This document shows, piece by piece, positions 19,553-34,978 of a DNA stretch of 40,270 nt. Position 1 is the stretch's first letter, and every line of letters begins with the position of its first letter. The notes beneath the pieces are model-generated. The model was not told where the DNA came from, did not search any database, and saw only the letters and a list, made by a program, of their open reading frames with translations. Position numbers and translations under genes: made by a program. The DNA is from Rhizophagus sp. LPA8_4_AMF. Lineage: Eukaryota > Glomeromycota > Glomeromycetes > Glomerales > Glomeraceae. The stretch covers positions 1 to 40,270 of the forward strand of contig JADRCO010000262.1 of NCBI GenBank assembly GCA_021464525.1, given 5' to 3'.

Positions 19553-22435
19553 ATGAAATTTTCTCACTCAATTCAATTTAATTCAGTCCCTGACTGGGCT
19601 GACCATTACATTGCGTATCCTTTTTATTTTTTTTTGGTTTTTGTTATCGTTTGCTGTTGTTCGTCTTTGAATTTCGAAATGAATTTTTAATTTTTTTTAA
19701 ATTTAGTTTCGATTAACTGATTTTTTCGATAGTCACATTATTACACAAAATGTTGATCCTTAATCTTCATAACTTGTGATCTAAACAGATATTCAAATCT
19801 CAAAAAACTTATTTATCAAATCGAAAGAGATCTTTTTTCTCCAAATGCTGTTCAAAATGATACTGAGGCAGCAAATTCGGAGTCCGAAGAGTCTCCATTG
19901 TTGAATAATAAGACTCGTGCAAATGCAATATTTATGCCTGCACTTGATAAAGAACTCGCAAAAATTAATGCTTTTTATTTAAATAAAGAAAAAGAATTAT
20001 TCGAAGAAGTTAGTAAATTAATTTCAGACATCGCTGTATTTGAAAATCTTGAAGATAATGTAAGCATTCGCAGTAATTCTATAGCTTTGAGCAGATCTTT
20101 TCAGTCTGGAGAAGGATCACATCCACGTAAAAGACATTCTAATTCTCAACTTAGAAGAATTAGATCTACCTCTGATGCTGCTGTGTCATTCGCGAGCAGT
20201 GATGAAGACGATGAAGAATTTAATTACTCACATCAAGCAGATGGTGCAAGATATTCAACTGATACTGACGTGATGGATAACCGACTTTCTTATTTATGGG
20301 CTCCATCGTCACTTGAGGATCAGAGAATACGACTAAAGAAACGCACAATTGAACTTTTCGTTTGGTTGTCAGAACTTAAATCATTTGTTTCTCTTAATTA
20401 TACGGGTTTTTCAAAAATTTTGAAAAAATATGATAAAATAACTAATAGTAATATTAAACTTAAATCAACTTATCTTGATAACGTTGTTAGTGAATCTTAT
20501 CCATTTAGACCGTCTACTCGTCAAAAGGGTGAGGAAAAAATTTCTAAAGTTCAAGAAATTTATGCAAACTTATGTACTAATGCTAATACGGACATTGCTA
20601 TTAGTGAGCTTAAAACTCATTTGAGAGAGTTCATAGTTTGGGAAAGAAATACAATTTGGAGGGATATTATTGGCTTAGAAAGAAAATCTCATGCTGTTGG
20701 AATAAAAGAACCAGTTACTATAGATCATTCTGTAGGTAAAAGTTCTAATATTACAACACCTTTTGGTGAGGTTAATGTATCAAACACTTTCTGGAAGAAC
20801 ATATTTCTTATGTTAATATTTATTGGAGTGTTCATCTTCCTAATAAATATACGTTTGTTCGAAGGAGTAGAAGAGAATAATTGTTTTGCATTGTTGGCAT
20901 TTGCAAGTTTATTATGGGCAACTGAGGTATAAATTTTATTACTTTTATTTGCAAAATTTTGAATTTATTTTTATTAATTGTTTTTTACTATTTATGCGAA
21001 TTATCACAGGTTATACCACTTTTCGTTACTTCACTTTTAGTTCCTTTGTTGGTTGTTTGTTTACGAGTTTTACGTGATGGTGATGAACGTCTTTCAGCAC
21101 ATGATGCAACAAAAATCATATTTCAAGCCATGTTTTCACCTGTTATTATGTTACTTTTGGGAGGTTTTGCTATCGCGGGCGCATTAAGTAAATATCATAT
21201 TGCTAAAATGTTGGCAACTTACGTATTGTCTAAAGCTGGAACAAAACCTAGTTTTGTACTTTTAGCAAATATGTTTGTCGCAACTTTTGCAAGTATGTGG
21301 ATAAGTAATGTAGCTGCACCAGTACTGTGTCTTTCAATTATTCAAGTAAGTTATTATGAAAGTAAACCTATTTCTTTATTTAGTAGTTATAAAATTTTCT
21401 AAAATTAATTAATTATGAATAATTCCAAATAGCCAATCCTTAGAAATTTACCACCTAATAGTTCTTTTGGACGTTGTCTAATTCTTGGAATTGCATTAGC
21501 TTCAAACGTTGGAGGAATGGCGTCTCCGATATCATCACCTCAAAACATTATCGCAATTGAAAATATGAACCCATATCCTACATGGGGTCAATGGTTTTTC
21601 ATATCAATTCCTTTGTGTATCATTATTGATATTTTGTTATGGATCTTACTTCTTTGGAATTATGAACAAAGAAAAAGTTCTTTAATGATCCATCCGATCA
21701 GATCTTCTAAAGATCCTTGGACTGGAACACAAATATTTGTAATCTTAGTAACAATGGGCACTATTTTACTTTGGTGCGTAGAAAAAAGTATGGAAGATTT
21801 TATCGGTGATATGGGAGTCATCGCTATTGTGCCATTGGTTTTATTCTTTGGTACAGGTATTCTCACCAAAGAAGATTTCAACAATTTCTTATGGACCGTA
21901 ATCATACTTGCTATGGGTGGTATAGCTCTTGGTAGGGCTGTACATAGTTCAGGTTTATTACACACTATTGCCAAGAGTATACAAAACGAAATTGGTGATC
22001 TACATCCATGGCACGTTTTGGTTATATTCTCCTTACTTGTGCTTGTAGTAGCAACGTTTATTAGCCACACTGTTGGTGCTTTAATTATTCTACCTATTGT
22101 TGCTAAAGTCGGTGAACGATTAAGCGATTCACATCCAAACCTACTTGTTATGGTTAGTATCATTCAGGTGATTTCTAAAAAAAAGGTAATAAATAAAAAT
22201 GCATTAAATAATTATCAATCATATCTTATAGGGGTCAGCATTCATGTGTTCAGCAGCCATGGGCTTACCAGTCTCGGGATTCCCAAATATGAATGCAATT
22301 ATGATGGAAGACGAAATGGGAGTAAGATATTTATCAACAATTGATTTTATAAAATCAGGTGTTCCGGGATCAGTTCTTGCATTGCTTAGCGTTGTCACGG
22401 TTGGTTATGGATTAATGTCAATTGTAGGATATTAG
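19553..22435 (+). CDS. SPX-domain phosphate transporter (Pho87/Pho90/Pho91 type), five exons, 824 aa
   Basis: Exons are 19553-19614, 19789-20926, 21010-21345, 21433-22167 and 22232-22435, 2475 nt with phases agreeing. It starts MKFSHSIQFNSVPDWADHYI, the SPX signature that the first short exon supplies. YSNLKKLIYQIERDL and the late SPX helix LNYTGFSKILKKYDKI follow; the Lys-rich face binds inositol pyrophosphates. From about residue 357 on there are repeated membrane segments of the SLC13/Na-sulfate symporter family, with ASNVGGMASPISSPQNIIA and SAAMGLPVSGFPNMNA as transport signatures. Length agrees with the yeast low-affinity phosphate transporters Pho87 and Pho90 (plasma membrane) and Pho91 (vacuole); I cannot decide between them. 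An SPX domain couples transport to phosphate status. In a mycorrhizal fungus such a protein would matter for phosphate delivery to the plant (inference). Confidence 0.95.
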
Positions 22436-22577
22436 CAAAATTATAACAATAATATTATTTAATATATAATGATAAATCTATTATATAATTATACCGTAAC
22501 AGAGAGCTATATATAGACTGATCTACAAATTATAATTTTTAATTTTACTTTAAGGGTAAATCGGCAATTTCTCTGTA

Positions 22578-22585
22578 TATATAAA
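22578..22585 (+). promoter_or_regulatory. TATA-like box of the methyltransferase gene
   Basis: TATATAAA lies 54-61 bp before the ATG at 22639, in the 203-bp gap behind the transporter stop codon. T-rich and A-rich runs follow it up to the ATG. Confidence 0.4.
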
Positions 22586-22638
22586 TGAGAACTTTTTTTT
22601 TCTTTTAAAAAAAATTTCTTTTTAAAAAAAAATAAAAA

Positions 22639-23745
22639 ATGTCTTTTTACAAAATTTCAAGAACTTTGTTATCCAATTCCCGAATTATTTCATTTTCAAA
22701 AACTGCTCATTTTAAGTTCTTACAACAACAAAACGCATCTTTTCATAACACTCCACAACGCTATAAACATGATCCATTCCTATTTCTTAATTCAGGCCCT
22801 TATTGCGAAGCACATTCAACTCCACAACCTGCTCACTTACAAAAAGTTCATGTTAGAACACTTAAAGAACTTAGCGAAGATGAAACAGAAATGTTAGCAT
22901 CACCAATACAAGGATCTTTATTTTACTTTTTATGTAAAGCAATGAATGTGAAAAAAGTACTAGAAATAGGTTGTTTTACAGGTTATTCTGCATTATGTTT
23001 TGCCGAAGGTATTAAAGAAAATGGACCAGATGCTAAAGTTATAACTTGTGAGAATGATCAAAAGTATGCAAATATTGCTTTGCAGAATGTGAAAGAAGCC
23101 GGTATGGATGATTTAATCGAGATTAAGGTTGGCAATGGTCTGGAAACGTTAGTAATATTTTAGTCCATGCAATCTAGCGATCATATTTTTTTTGATTCGT
23201 TAATTTCACGTGATTTTTTTTTTTTTGTCAGATTACGAAATTTTGATAAGTCTGCTGGTTTTGACCTAATCTATATTGGTAAATAAACCAATTAAAATTG
23301 CAAAATTTTCATTTCTTTGTTAAAACTCATTAAATTCGAATATATTTATAATTATTAGATGCGGATAAAGCAGGTTACCTAAATTACTATGAAACAATTC
23401 TCGAACGTAATCTTCTTGCCGAAAAAGGATTTATTTTAGTTGATAATGGTATTGTTAATCGACTTTCCTTTTCATTTTCTTCATTATTTGAGACAAATAA
23501 AAAAAAAGGAACAATAATTAAATTTAAAAATTATTACTATAGTTCTTTTTAGTGGATTTGTGCAAAGAATACCTAATTATGACTCAAACGCACCAGAAAC
23601 AAGTGAAAATTATATACCAAAAAGTATTTACGAACGTATTGTTAAGCCATTGTATCAATTTAATGAACACGTTAATAAAGATCCAAGAACCACGCAATTA
23701 TTATTGCCTGCATTTGATGGATTAATGCTAATTCGCAAGAATTAA
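22639..23745 (+). CDS. SAM-dependent O-methyltransferase (CCoAOMT/COMT-like), four exons, 282 aa
   Basis: Exons are 22639-23147, 23232-23278, 23359-23448 and 23543-23745. Phases agree, with exon 4 starting right after ACTATAG so that the family motif DNVLFSG is restored across the junction. The first 40 residues are basic and Ser-rich (MSFYKISRTLLSNSRIISFS), like a mitochondrial presequence. The SAM-binding motif VLEIGCFTGYSALCFAEG starts at residue 107. IYIDADKAGYLNYYE (metal-binding Asp at 186 and 188) and ILVDNV follow. This is the class I, divalent-cation-dependent O-methyltransferase fold (caffeoyl-CoA/catechol type). The substrate is unknown; mitochondrial location is inference. Confidence 0.9.
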
Positions 23746-24871
23746 GGTATTTTTTTTTTTTTTCTTTGTCCTTCTGCTATTCTTATATAAAATAGATATT
23801 CATTATGTTTCAAAATTGATTTTAAAGTGATTTTCTTGAGGAGGAATAATCATTATTAATTATACATAAATTCAACTAAATTGGATTAGATTTTATGATC
23901 AACGGTAAATCATTTCCTATTATTCCTCGGTTATTTGTCGTACTATTTGTTATAAAAGTTAATTCGCAATTTATTATTTCTAAATTTATTTTTTAAGTAA
24001 CATTTATTTATATTATTTTTAAAATTGTATTACAAATGTGACTAGATTTTTTTTTTATGGGAATTTTTTCAAAAAAAGGATATATTTTACTTTATTTTTC
24101 TATAGGAAAAAAGTTTCAAACTTTCACAAGAAATGTATCTGATTTATTGAATAAAAGATTATCATTTTAGTGTTTTATCGGTAAGGCTGATTATTCCGAT
24201 AATTAAATAAAGCATTTATGTTTTTTTTCAATTTGTTTTGTTTATCAATCGTTTCGAACTTTGTGAAATATCTCAAAAGAAAAAATTTTATTATCTGACT
24301 TGCTATCCGGAAGGCGCAAATTTATTAATTGGTTGGTTTATATAAAGAAAACAAAATATATTCCTAAACCTTTTTGCGATAAACCATGATATTCATGTAT
24401 TTTTTGTTGCATCGTACAACCTTAATTTATTTTATCTATTCTCACCTCAAAAATTGACTAAAAACTAAAATTAAAAACTTACCAGAATTTTATCATTAAA
24501 AAGCTTTTTACGTCATTCTTTCTTACTTTTTTCGATGTACATAATTGCATGTTTGCATTATACAAATGGAAAAAAAGATCTATAAAAATAATATATAACA
24601 ATTTATTAAAGGTGCGACAAAATAATATTTCATTGCATAGTGTGCAACCATATTTGTCTATAGCTTTTTTCTTTTTCTATTGACTGTACAAACGGACAAC
24701 TTAAACTAAAATTTTTTTTTTTATTTTTTTCTTATATACGGCATACTCTTTTTTCCCCTTTATTATCATTATTATTATTAAAAAAACAAAAAAAAAAAAA
24801 TTCAGTTTATACTTTAAATATAATAATATCTTCCTTCCTTACTTCCCCTCTATATAGTACATACAATAATA
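23746..24871. other. Intergenic region before the Pro-rich protein gene
   Basis: About 1.1 kb, strongly AT-rich, with T runs and A runs but no supported exon. It ends in a pyrimidine-rich stretch (CCTTCCTTACTTCCCCTC, 24832-24850) just ahead of the ATG, the kind of tract often found at transcription starts of highly expressed fungal genes. Confidence 0.45.
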
Positions 24872-26051
24872 ATGGCGTCAACACGACGCATCTATCTTTT
24901 ACTTGTGCTCATTTGTCTGTCGCTTGTAATTATTTCTCACATTCCAAGTGTAAATTCACAAGCACCAGGAGTACCAGCAGCACCAGCACCAGGAGGCGAT
25001 GCACCAAAGGATGGGGGAAAAGTTGCAGACCCTCCAAAAGAAGCACCACCAAAGAATCCAGGTGGTGACAATCAAAAGAACCCACAGCCTGACGATGGTA
25101 ACAAGAATCCGCCACCTGATAATGGTGATAACGGCAAAAACGGTGATGGCAAAGCTCCGGATAATGGTGGTGGTGTAAGTCGGATTTTTATTTACTTTAT
25201 TTCTTTTTTTTTTATTTTTTTTAAAGGAACGTCTTGTGAAAAATTATTTGTTTTAGAATAATAATATTTAAATAGTAAATTATGCTTAAATTAGACAATT
25301 GTTAGATTCTAATTCGGGCTTTTATTATAACATTTATCAAATTATTGGAGGAAAAATTTTCTAGACATAGCTTTGGCTAATAAATTTACGCATTTAATTA
25401 TTTGAACTATTGATCAATTAATCAATCAATTAATTTATTTATTTTTAGAAAACTCCTCAACCTCAGCCTCAACCTGAACCTGACCCACCAAAAAATAATC
25501 CCCCCCAACCCGCTCCGCAACCACCAAAAGATAATCCTCAACCACCAAAAGATAATCCTCAACCGCCAAAAGATAATCCTCAACCACCAAAAAATAATGA
25601 CCAACCCAAGAATCCAGCTAATCCACAACCCAAAAATGGTGGTGGTACCATTACAATTACATCAAGCGACCCTGGTAATGTTATAACAATTACATCAACG
25701 TCAACTTCCGTTGGTCCTATTACACAAGGACCCGCAAAAAAACCAAATCAAAATGTTCCACCAGCGGATGATTCTAGTGGAGGAGGAAGTGTTGTTACTG
25801 CAGCCATTGTCGTGGGTACAGTTGTTGTTGCCGCTGCTATCGGAATTTGGATATTTAGAAAATGGAAACTTTCGGTATTGAAATATTTTTTTTTTATTAG
25901 TTGTGTTGATTTAAAAAAAAAATTATATTAACTTTATCTCTAATTAAATTAGCCCTCGAGGAATTTCAAGGAGAAAATACAACCGGTTAACTTTACTCCA
26001 CGAACACATGAATCGGACACAATGTTTTTGCGTGAGTTAAATGAACCATGA
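24872..26051 (+). CDS. Proline-rich single-pass surface protein, three exons, 275 aa
   Basis: Exons are 24872-25174, 25449-25874 and 25953-26051, all phase 0. Signal peptide: MASTRRIYLLLVLICLSLVI, with likely cleavage near VNSQA (about residue 30). The ectodomain is rich in Pro, Asp, Asn, Lys and Gly, with the heptapeptide PPKDNPQ repeated. A Thr/Ser-rich stretch (TITITSSDP, TSTSTS) follows, probably O-mannosylated. One membrane segment (VVTAAIVVGTVVVAAAIGIWIF region, about 219-240), a basic stop-transfer RKWK and a short cytosolic tail ending DTMFLRELNEP complete it. The layout recalls fungal cell-wall stress sensors (Mid2/Wsc-like) or wall-spanning proteins, but no WSC or other domain is present. 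Sensor function is inference. Confidence 0.85.
25518..25601 (+). repeat. Four 21-bp coding tandem repeats
   Basis: Units starting at 25518, 25539, 25560 and 25581 each encode a QPPKDNP-type heptapeptide. The first three differ by a single base (CCACCA against CCGCCA), and the last is diverged (KNN). The period keeps the frame, so copy number can vary without breaking the protein. Confidence 0.9.
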
Positions 26052-27310
26052 GGACGGAAGATGATTTTGGTAATTAATTTAGTTTATATAAAAAATTATA
26101 ATTATATTTATTTGATATCTTTTTTAATTATTTGGAAATAATTATATATTTCACCGATATATACACCCCTAATTATTTTGTTTGATCTTTTTTAAAAATA
26201 ATACATAAACATGTAGGATAACTTATATGGTCAAAGATTTTTTCTTTTTCTTTTCTTCAGAAAAAAAGAACAAGATATTGTATTTTTGGTTTTTTTTTAT
26301 TTTGTTCCTTTGTACTTTATTTTTATTTTTTTTTTGTAATCTTTAAAACCCTTATATATACCGGCACAAGTTTTTTTTTTAATAGCATTATGTAGTTTAT
26401 TTAATCACATAAACAAACATTAAATATGGGTGGTTTTTTTTAATACAAACTAATAATTTTGGCTTTTTTTTAAAAGAAAAAAAGCATATATTATTTTTTG
26501 AAAAAATGTAAATGCTTTTTTTTCGAAATTATGTGGAATTATGGTAAATAGGCAATAATAATACAGAGGAATCATAATAAAAAAACTAATGAAGGAAAAA
26601 AAAAAAAAGATTCAAATATTTATTATTATACAATATTACATATATAGTATATATATTCTTATAGAGACTAGGGTTGAGGTTAAAGATTACTTGGATAGTA
26701 GTCACTAAAAAAAAAGTAGTATTTTTTTTTCATTTCATTTTCCTTTTTTTTTTATTATTTTATTTTTTTTTAATTATATTTTTTTTTATATATAAAAAAA
26801 AAATTTGATTCATTATATATATATTTACACACAATTTACTTTACTTTTTACTTATATAAAATAATATTTTGTCATCATTCATTTATATGTTAATTATTAT
26901 TATTATTATTATTTGTTTTTAATGTTCAGTTGTGATTAACAAAATCTATAGAATTTCTTTTTTTCTAGGTTGATTGGTTTGATTGGTATTTAAAAGTACA
27001 GTATATTATTAATTCTTTCTAGGTATAATTATGTAATAATACAATGTACAATTGAAAAGTTAATCCACATTAATTATTAAAATAATAAATAAAAAGAAAA
27101 AAAAAAGAAATTATAAATTAGCCGATAATCCGATGACGGACATTAGACTAAATCTGGATGATTACTATTCCCACCACTCCCGTTTTCCCTTTGAAACATC
27201 ATATTTTAAATATTTTTTTTTTAAAAAAAAATCTATCAAAATAGTAAATTATATTACAGGATGGGTTAACACACTTAATCTATAAAAATAAAATTACTTT
27301 TTTTTTTTGT
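26052..27310. other. Convergent intergenic region, low complexity
   Basis: It lies between the 3' ends of the Pro-rich gene (+) and MNS1 (-). It contains many T and A homopolymers, an ATT microsatellite at about 26892-26914 and a TATATA run near 26816-26822. No gene was seen. Confidence 0.6.
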
Positions 27311-29524
<2,214 letters not shown>

Positions 29525-29774
29525 TTCTTTAAGATAATGTTGATATTTTGTTTTTTTTTAAAAAAAAAAAAGGTAATATTACTGATCCGACATATTCAAA
29601 ATCTCAGGGGTCAAAATTGTTAAAAAATTTTGCTACAGGGATAACGTAATCAAAATAAGATTGTAAAATGCGCAATTGCATATTCTTGCATAGTCGGAAA
29701 ATTCATATAAATAGTACCGATTTTAAAGTTAGTTTAGATCATTGACAAACTTTAATTATTAAATTATTCGCAAT
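29525..29774. promoter_or_regulatory. Shared divergent promoter, MNS1 / SMG6-like
   Basis: Only 250 bp separate the two start codons. It holds a T-run/A-run palindrome at about 29551-29571, nearer MNS1, and a TATA-like box (29706-29713) nearer the SMG6-like gene. Confidence 0.55.
29706..29713 (+). promoter_or_regulatory. TATA-like box of the SMG6-like gene
   Basis: TATAAATA lies 62-69 bp before the ATG at 29775. Confidence 0.45.
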
Positions 29775-32700
29775 ATGTCAAGACGTTCCACTAATAGAAA
29801 AGCTTCAATACAGCTTGATAACGATGAGTTTGACGAGTACAAGCGCGATGTTGGTCCTTTTTCAAGTAATCGTCGCTTGTACAGTCCACATAAAGATTAC
29901 ATTTCAAAATCAACCACTGAAATTCAGACAAAGAAAAGTTTAACTGAAAACGATTTTGTTCCTCGCGCAAGTGGAAAGCTATATGATCCTTATACTGACC
30001 AAATGACTAACAGCTGGTCAGAAACTAGCTATGGACAAATGCAGCGAGTTATAGTAGAAAATTCGGAAGTGAAATCTCGTGATTCCAAACATTTACGTAC
30101 AAAAAGCGCCAATGAGTTACTTATGACCATTGGCACTGCGAAAGATAAAGAAATAGCAAGTAAAGAAACCACACGTCAAGACCCTAATATGAGAGCTTTA
30201 AAGTTACTTACAAAAGAATTGGTCCAATTGGAAAAAACTGTTTCTGATGCTTCAAGTCGATTTACCAAATACATTAACGATGACAACAGCGATTCCGTCA
30301 TCAATATTCATGATGAAAGCTTTTGGCAGAAAAAAATTACATTGCACTTATCGTAAGTTTTTTTTTTAACTTAAATTTAAATATTCAACATAATTATTTC
30401 ATTTTATTTAATTATGTTATTTTTATTTTCATTTTTCTTTTCTTTTATTTTTTAGATTGGCTAATAAATATTTTAAATATATTCATCTTAACTACTCGTC
30501 ATCTGCCAAAAATGACATTGAGGCGAAATGTTGGAAACTTGGATTTTATTCATTGATTGAGCAATTCCGCAGTGCAGTTAATCTTGATCGACGTCGATCT
30601 AAAAATAGAATATCTTTATCATTTGTTATTTCGAATCAATTTAGTATATTTCTGGATGAAGCAGAGATTTTTTACAAACGGTTGTTAAAACAGGTTGCTG
30701 ATGATACAAAATCGAACGATAAATCGAACGAGAAAAACAAACCTCCAAAGTGGATTCGCTGTGTTTGCTGTTTGGGAGATGTTACTCGATATCGTTGGAC
30801 ATATGGTCTAGAAGATAAAGAAAGAACCAAAGTATACTGGGCTGAGAATGCTTCACGATGGTATCGTTTGGGAATTCATCTCAATTCGAATAATGGTAGA
30901 GAGAAAACTATTTAATATATGTTAAATATAATTTCTTATTTTATTTTAATCAACTAATATATAAATATATTTTTTTTTAATCTAAATTAGGAAAATTCTA
31001 CCATCATTTGGCCATCCTGGCAAGTCAAGACGGACTTAAAGCACTTTATTATTATTGTAGAAGGTATATAAAAGTGTTGTATTTCCTTTTTTGTATATAA
31101 AAAAGAAATAAAATACTAAAAGATTCTATTCAAAGTCTCATGGTCAATACTCCTTTCATGAGCACTCGCGAATCTCTCGTTGCGTTGTTTGGACTGGACA
31201 ACATGAGACAAAAACCAAAGGGAAACCGTGGTTATTTGCAGAGAGACAACTCAAAGCTCAAGAATTATTTGGATAACCAACCTGTTGAAAACTTATTCGT
31301 TCGACTTCATGGAATGCTTTTCACAAAAATTGGCCTTGAGCACTTTGATGAAACTTTTCAAAGTTTTTTGGACAAACTATTAAAAACGAATACTGTCCAA
31401 CGCACAAGTAATTCCAATCGTCACTGGATGGAATTTTATTTATTCCTGGCAGTTATTAATTTATCAGGTTTATATAATTACGGTAATGAAAACTTTATTA
31501 TCGGCAAAGCACAAGCAGCAAAAAACAAAGATAATATACAGTCTTTAGATATTGATCCGATTTTCTCTCAAGAATCTAGACTTACTTTTATTATTATGAA
31601 TCATTTCATGTTGAAGTATCTTGAGTCTGAAGCATATCAATCTGGACATGAAGTTTCCGAAGGATGGCTTTTATATTGTGAAATTATAATGCTTTGGATG
31701 GTAGCAAGTGGTATATTTGATGGTTTTGCTAATGGCAGCAATAATAGTACTTGGGAAAGAATAATGAGAAAGTCAGACTTTCCAGGATCTTGGGAAGTTT
31801 TTGCACGTTTCTTGACAAATATAACACATCAAATACCTTCTACGACAAAGGAGAAAATATTGGATTCCGTAAATAATGACATTGAACAAGAGTCGTTTGT
31901 CCAAATTCAACCTCCACCATTAGCCGAAGATTGGGAATTACGTGGAATTTCATTATTGCAGTCAATATATGAACATAATTTATTTGAACGTGCAAATAAA
32001 CCTAATATTAATTTTGCTGGCTCCGAAGTGGAGGATATCATAAATGTCTTTTATAATGATGAACATAATTTTATTTTGGATCAGGATGAAAAGACTCGTA
32101 GAAGAGCTAGAATAATGGAATTGGGATACATATTAACTAAGGTATTTATATAAATAATATATTTTCTTTTTTTTGTTATCGGATTTGATTAATAATTGAC
32201 AAATAATTATTTTAGAAAATTACTGGATTAGATTTTGATGTTGAGAGAGATTCATTCACTGTATCTTTCGATTTAAAAGTAAATGTGGAATCTGATGAGT
32301 TTAAGGAAATAGAACAGCAGACTACTGAATTGTCTATTGAAGATGATGATTCATTTTTATCAACAGAACCTTCTTTCGGTGAAGTCGATGGAGAATATAG
32401 TGAAGACAACAATGAAGGCATTATGGAATTGAAAGTATGTTCAATTTATTATATGTTATATAAAATAAAATAAATATAAATAAATATGCATATATATAAC
32501 TCATTTAAAATTTCCATGTTAGTCTCGTCGCCAAGAATTAGAAGCTCTTTTAGCCGCAAGTCGAAGTAATATGCACAGTCCTAAAACAAAATCTTCAGCA
32601 AAAAAACTCAAAAAGGTTAAACGAACAGCCTCAAGGACAAATTTCCTCAATAGAATTGTTCCTGGATATACTTCAATTATCGTCGATACTAATTGCCTTA

Positions 32701-33250
32701 TTGGAGACCTTGAAATAGTAAAAAAAGTCATTCAAAGTGAAAAATGGATTGTTATTGTGCCTTCGATTGGTATCTACATTTATTTAGTTACTCTCAAATT
32801 TTTTAAATAAACAACTTACTCAAGTTGGTTAACAATTTGTAACATTTCATTTCATTAGTCGTTACTGAATTAGACGGATTGAAATATAACCCCCCACCAC
32901 TTGGGCATGCTGCACATGAGGCACTTGAATATCTCGATGAAACACTATCTAATAAAAAGATTAGAATACAAACAAGCAAGGGCAACTACTTGACTGATAT
33001 TAGTTTTAGCGAAGCATTTGACTTTGGTAATGGGGAAGACAAGAAGAAAAATTTGGACGACCTTATTTTGGGCATTTGCTTATGGCACTCGAAACATAAT
33101 GAAAAAAATGGTCTTCATGACAAATCTAACGAGGAAGCAACCAATAATGAAGTAACTATGTTGCTTACAAATGATCGAAATCTAAGGGTAAAAGCTCGTG
33201 CCAGAGGAGTCAATGTAGTAGGCGTGAAAGATTTTACTGGAATCGTTTGA
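29775..33250 (+). CDS. SMG6: SMG6/EST1-like protein with C-terminal PIN nuclease, seven exons, 984 aa
   Basis: Exons are 29775-30352, 30456-30895, 30991-31063, 31136-32141, 32216-32434, 32523-32769 and 32859-33250, 2955 nt with phases agreeing. The N-terminus (about 1-140) is polar and disordered. The middle has the EST1 TPR-like region (RYRWTYGLEDKERTKVYWAENASRWYRLG; FYHHLAILASQDGLKALYYYCRSL; then the EST1 helical domain). An acidic linker precedes a basic stretch and a PIN domain, with VDTN (Asp 827), VTELDGL (Glu 858), NLDDLIL (Asp 921/922) and LTNDRNLR (Asp 960). The spacing of the three acidic sites is close to that in human SMG6, so the nuclease should be active. SMG6 cuts mRNAs near premature stop codons in nonsense-mediated decay; EST1 relatives also act at telomeres. 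NMD is the likelier role because the PIN residues are intact. Confidence 0.93.
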
Positions 33251-34978
33251 TAAGAAGAGTTGCATATTTCATCATTTTTATTGTTATTTAATGTGGATTA
33301 GGGATTATAGCACGAAATTTTTTAAGTTCGGTAAGTTATTTATATCATTAAAGTATTTTTCTTCATTCGATTGAATTCAATTTTTTATTTTTTTATTTAA
33401 TTTAGTTATCCACAAGGGAAATCTTTGATTATAAGATTGGGTTCAGCGTCAAAGAGTTGATGACATTAATATTTGTGTATTTGCTTCAACTTAAACCCAT
33501 CTAGTTCAAAGGTTTCGAATTATCCACATAAAAAAAAAAAGATTACCAGAATTTTTTGAAATTTTGGTGCCAGTATTTCATATGATAATGAAAACGCCAA
33601 TATAACCTGTAGTTCATGCAGTTTATGCGAATGCATAATATTATTGATTATATATTTAACTGAAATTGTATAAGAATTTTTTTTCTTGAACATAATAAAC
33701 AAAATAGTCTATTTCTTTTTTTTCAATCTCAATCTTGATAATTAATCAATTGATATTTTTCATAATGATTGCATTATTGAGATGAATCTATTTCTTGTTA
33801 AAGGATAGATCTTGATAATATTAAAGAGTTCATTCGTTCACCCCGCTCAAGCAAACATAAGTATTAAAAATTCCTTAAACCGAAATTTTGCAGTATTGTC
33901 TTCCAGGATCTTACAATATCAAAATAAATTGGTTAATTTACAAAAATGAAATATCAATTAACGCTTTGAAAGTTCTACTTCATATCAATTTAAAATATTG
34001 GATTCCAATATTACTAATTTTTTACTATTTAGATCTACTTGATTATAAACACTCTAGTAAACATCCAAGGACTAAAATAAATCAGTTTTGATTGAAGTAT
34101 CTCTGATGCCACGTATGAAAGTCAATCAATCCAAAATTAATTATTTTTGCACTTTGCATTTTTTGTATGTTTTCCCATCTAATGATTTTACAAAAATCAA
34201 ATTATCAAACTATTCACGTCACTAATATCAAATAAAAAGTAATTTACAAAATCTTTATTTACTTTTATGTATATCATAATATCTATCTCAATAAATAGTT
34301 TAAAGTCATCATCATCCATAACTTATAGGAAATGTGGATCTCTAAATATTCTATATAACTTGGGCTTCGAATATGTTGACATTCGAACGTTATATGAATT
34401 ATCATCTAACTTCTTAAATAGCTACAGCAACATAATCGGTTCCTTCATAATTTATTAGCAATTCATTCCAATATCTTGCACTCAATTCAATCTGTTGTTG
34501 AAAGTACTTGAAATTTATTAATCATTCTACAGGATCTTTAAAGAGAAAGTGACATGAATTATAAAAGTACTTATTTTCAAGACTATAAATTAAGTTGTCA
34601 CGTAAATTCCTTATTTCCTTGGTTTGCATATTCTTTTATTAATAATGTTCTAAACTGATATTTTTTTTATAATATATTAGATATGATTCATGTAACAAAT
34701 TAAAATTATCAATACATTTTTTAAAAAATACCTTATAAAAATTTTATTAAGGAAAAGCCAATTGCTATTTTACAGATGCACTTCCAATTCCACAATTCTT
34801 CAGGAATCAGGATTATAGATGTTACAAAAATGAAGAAATTAAAGAACTAGAATATAATTCTGAAGTAAATGAATTTTAATAATTTAGGCTGTTCTTTGCG
34901 TTACTTATAAATTATAAAACGAACTATCAAAAAAAAATGTGAAATTGTATCCATCCAGATTACAACAATAAATGTATC
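33251..34978. other. Convergent intergenic region with faint coding relics
   Basis: It lies between the 3' ends of the SMG6-like gene (+) and LCP5 (-). No complete gene is visible. Near 34750-34880 (+) a frame reads FTDALPIPQFFRNQDYRCY. Near 34500-34400 (-) a frame reads ELSARYWNELLINYEGTDY before a stop, faintly like the start of a BTB protein. Both are too short to call and may be decayed fragments. Confidence 0.4.

Noticed and set aside
21660..22163. 167-codon minus-strand open frame
   Set aside because: It lies wholly antisense to exon 4 of the SPX transporter and has no plausible protein features of its own.
34267..34458. Plus-strand frame of 63 codons
   Set aside because: Low-complexity Ser/Ile/Asn content. 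The opposite strand looks at least as protein-like (a faint BTB-like fragment), and neither is long enough to call.
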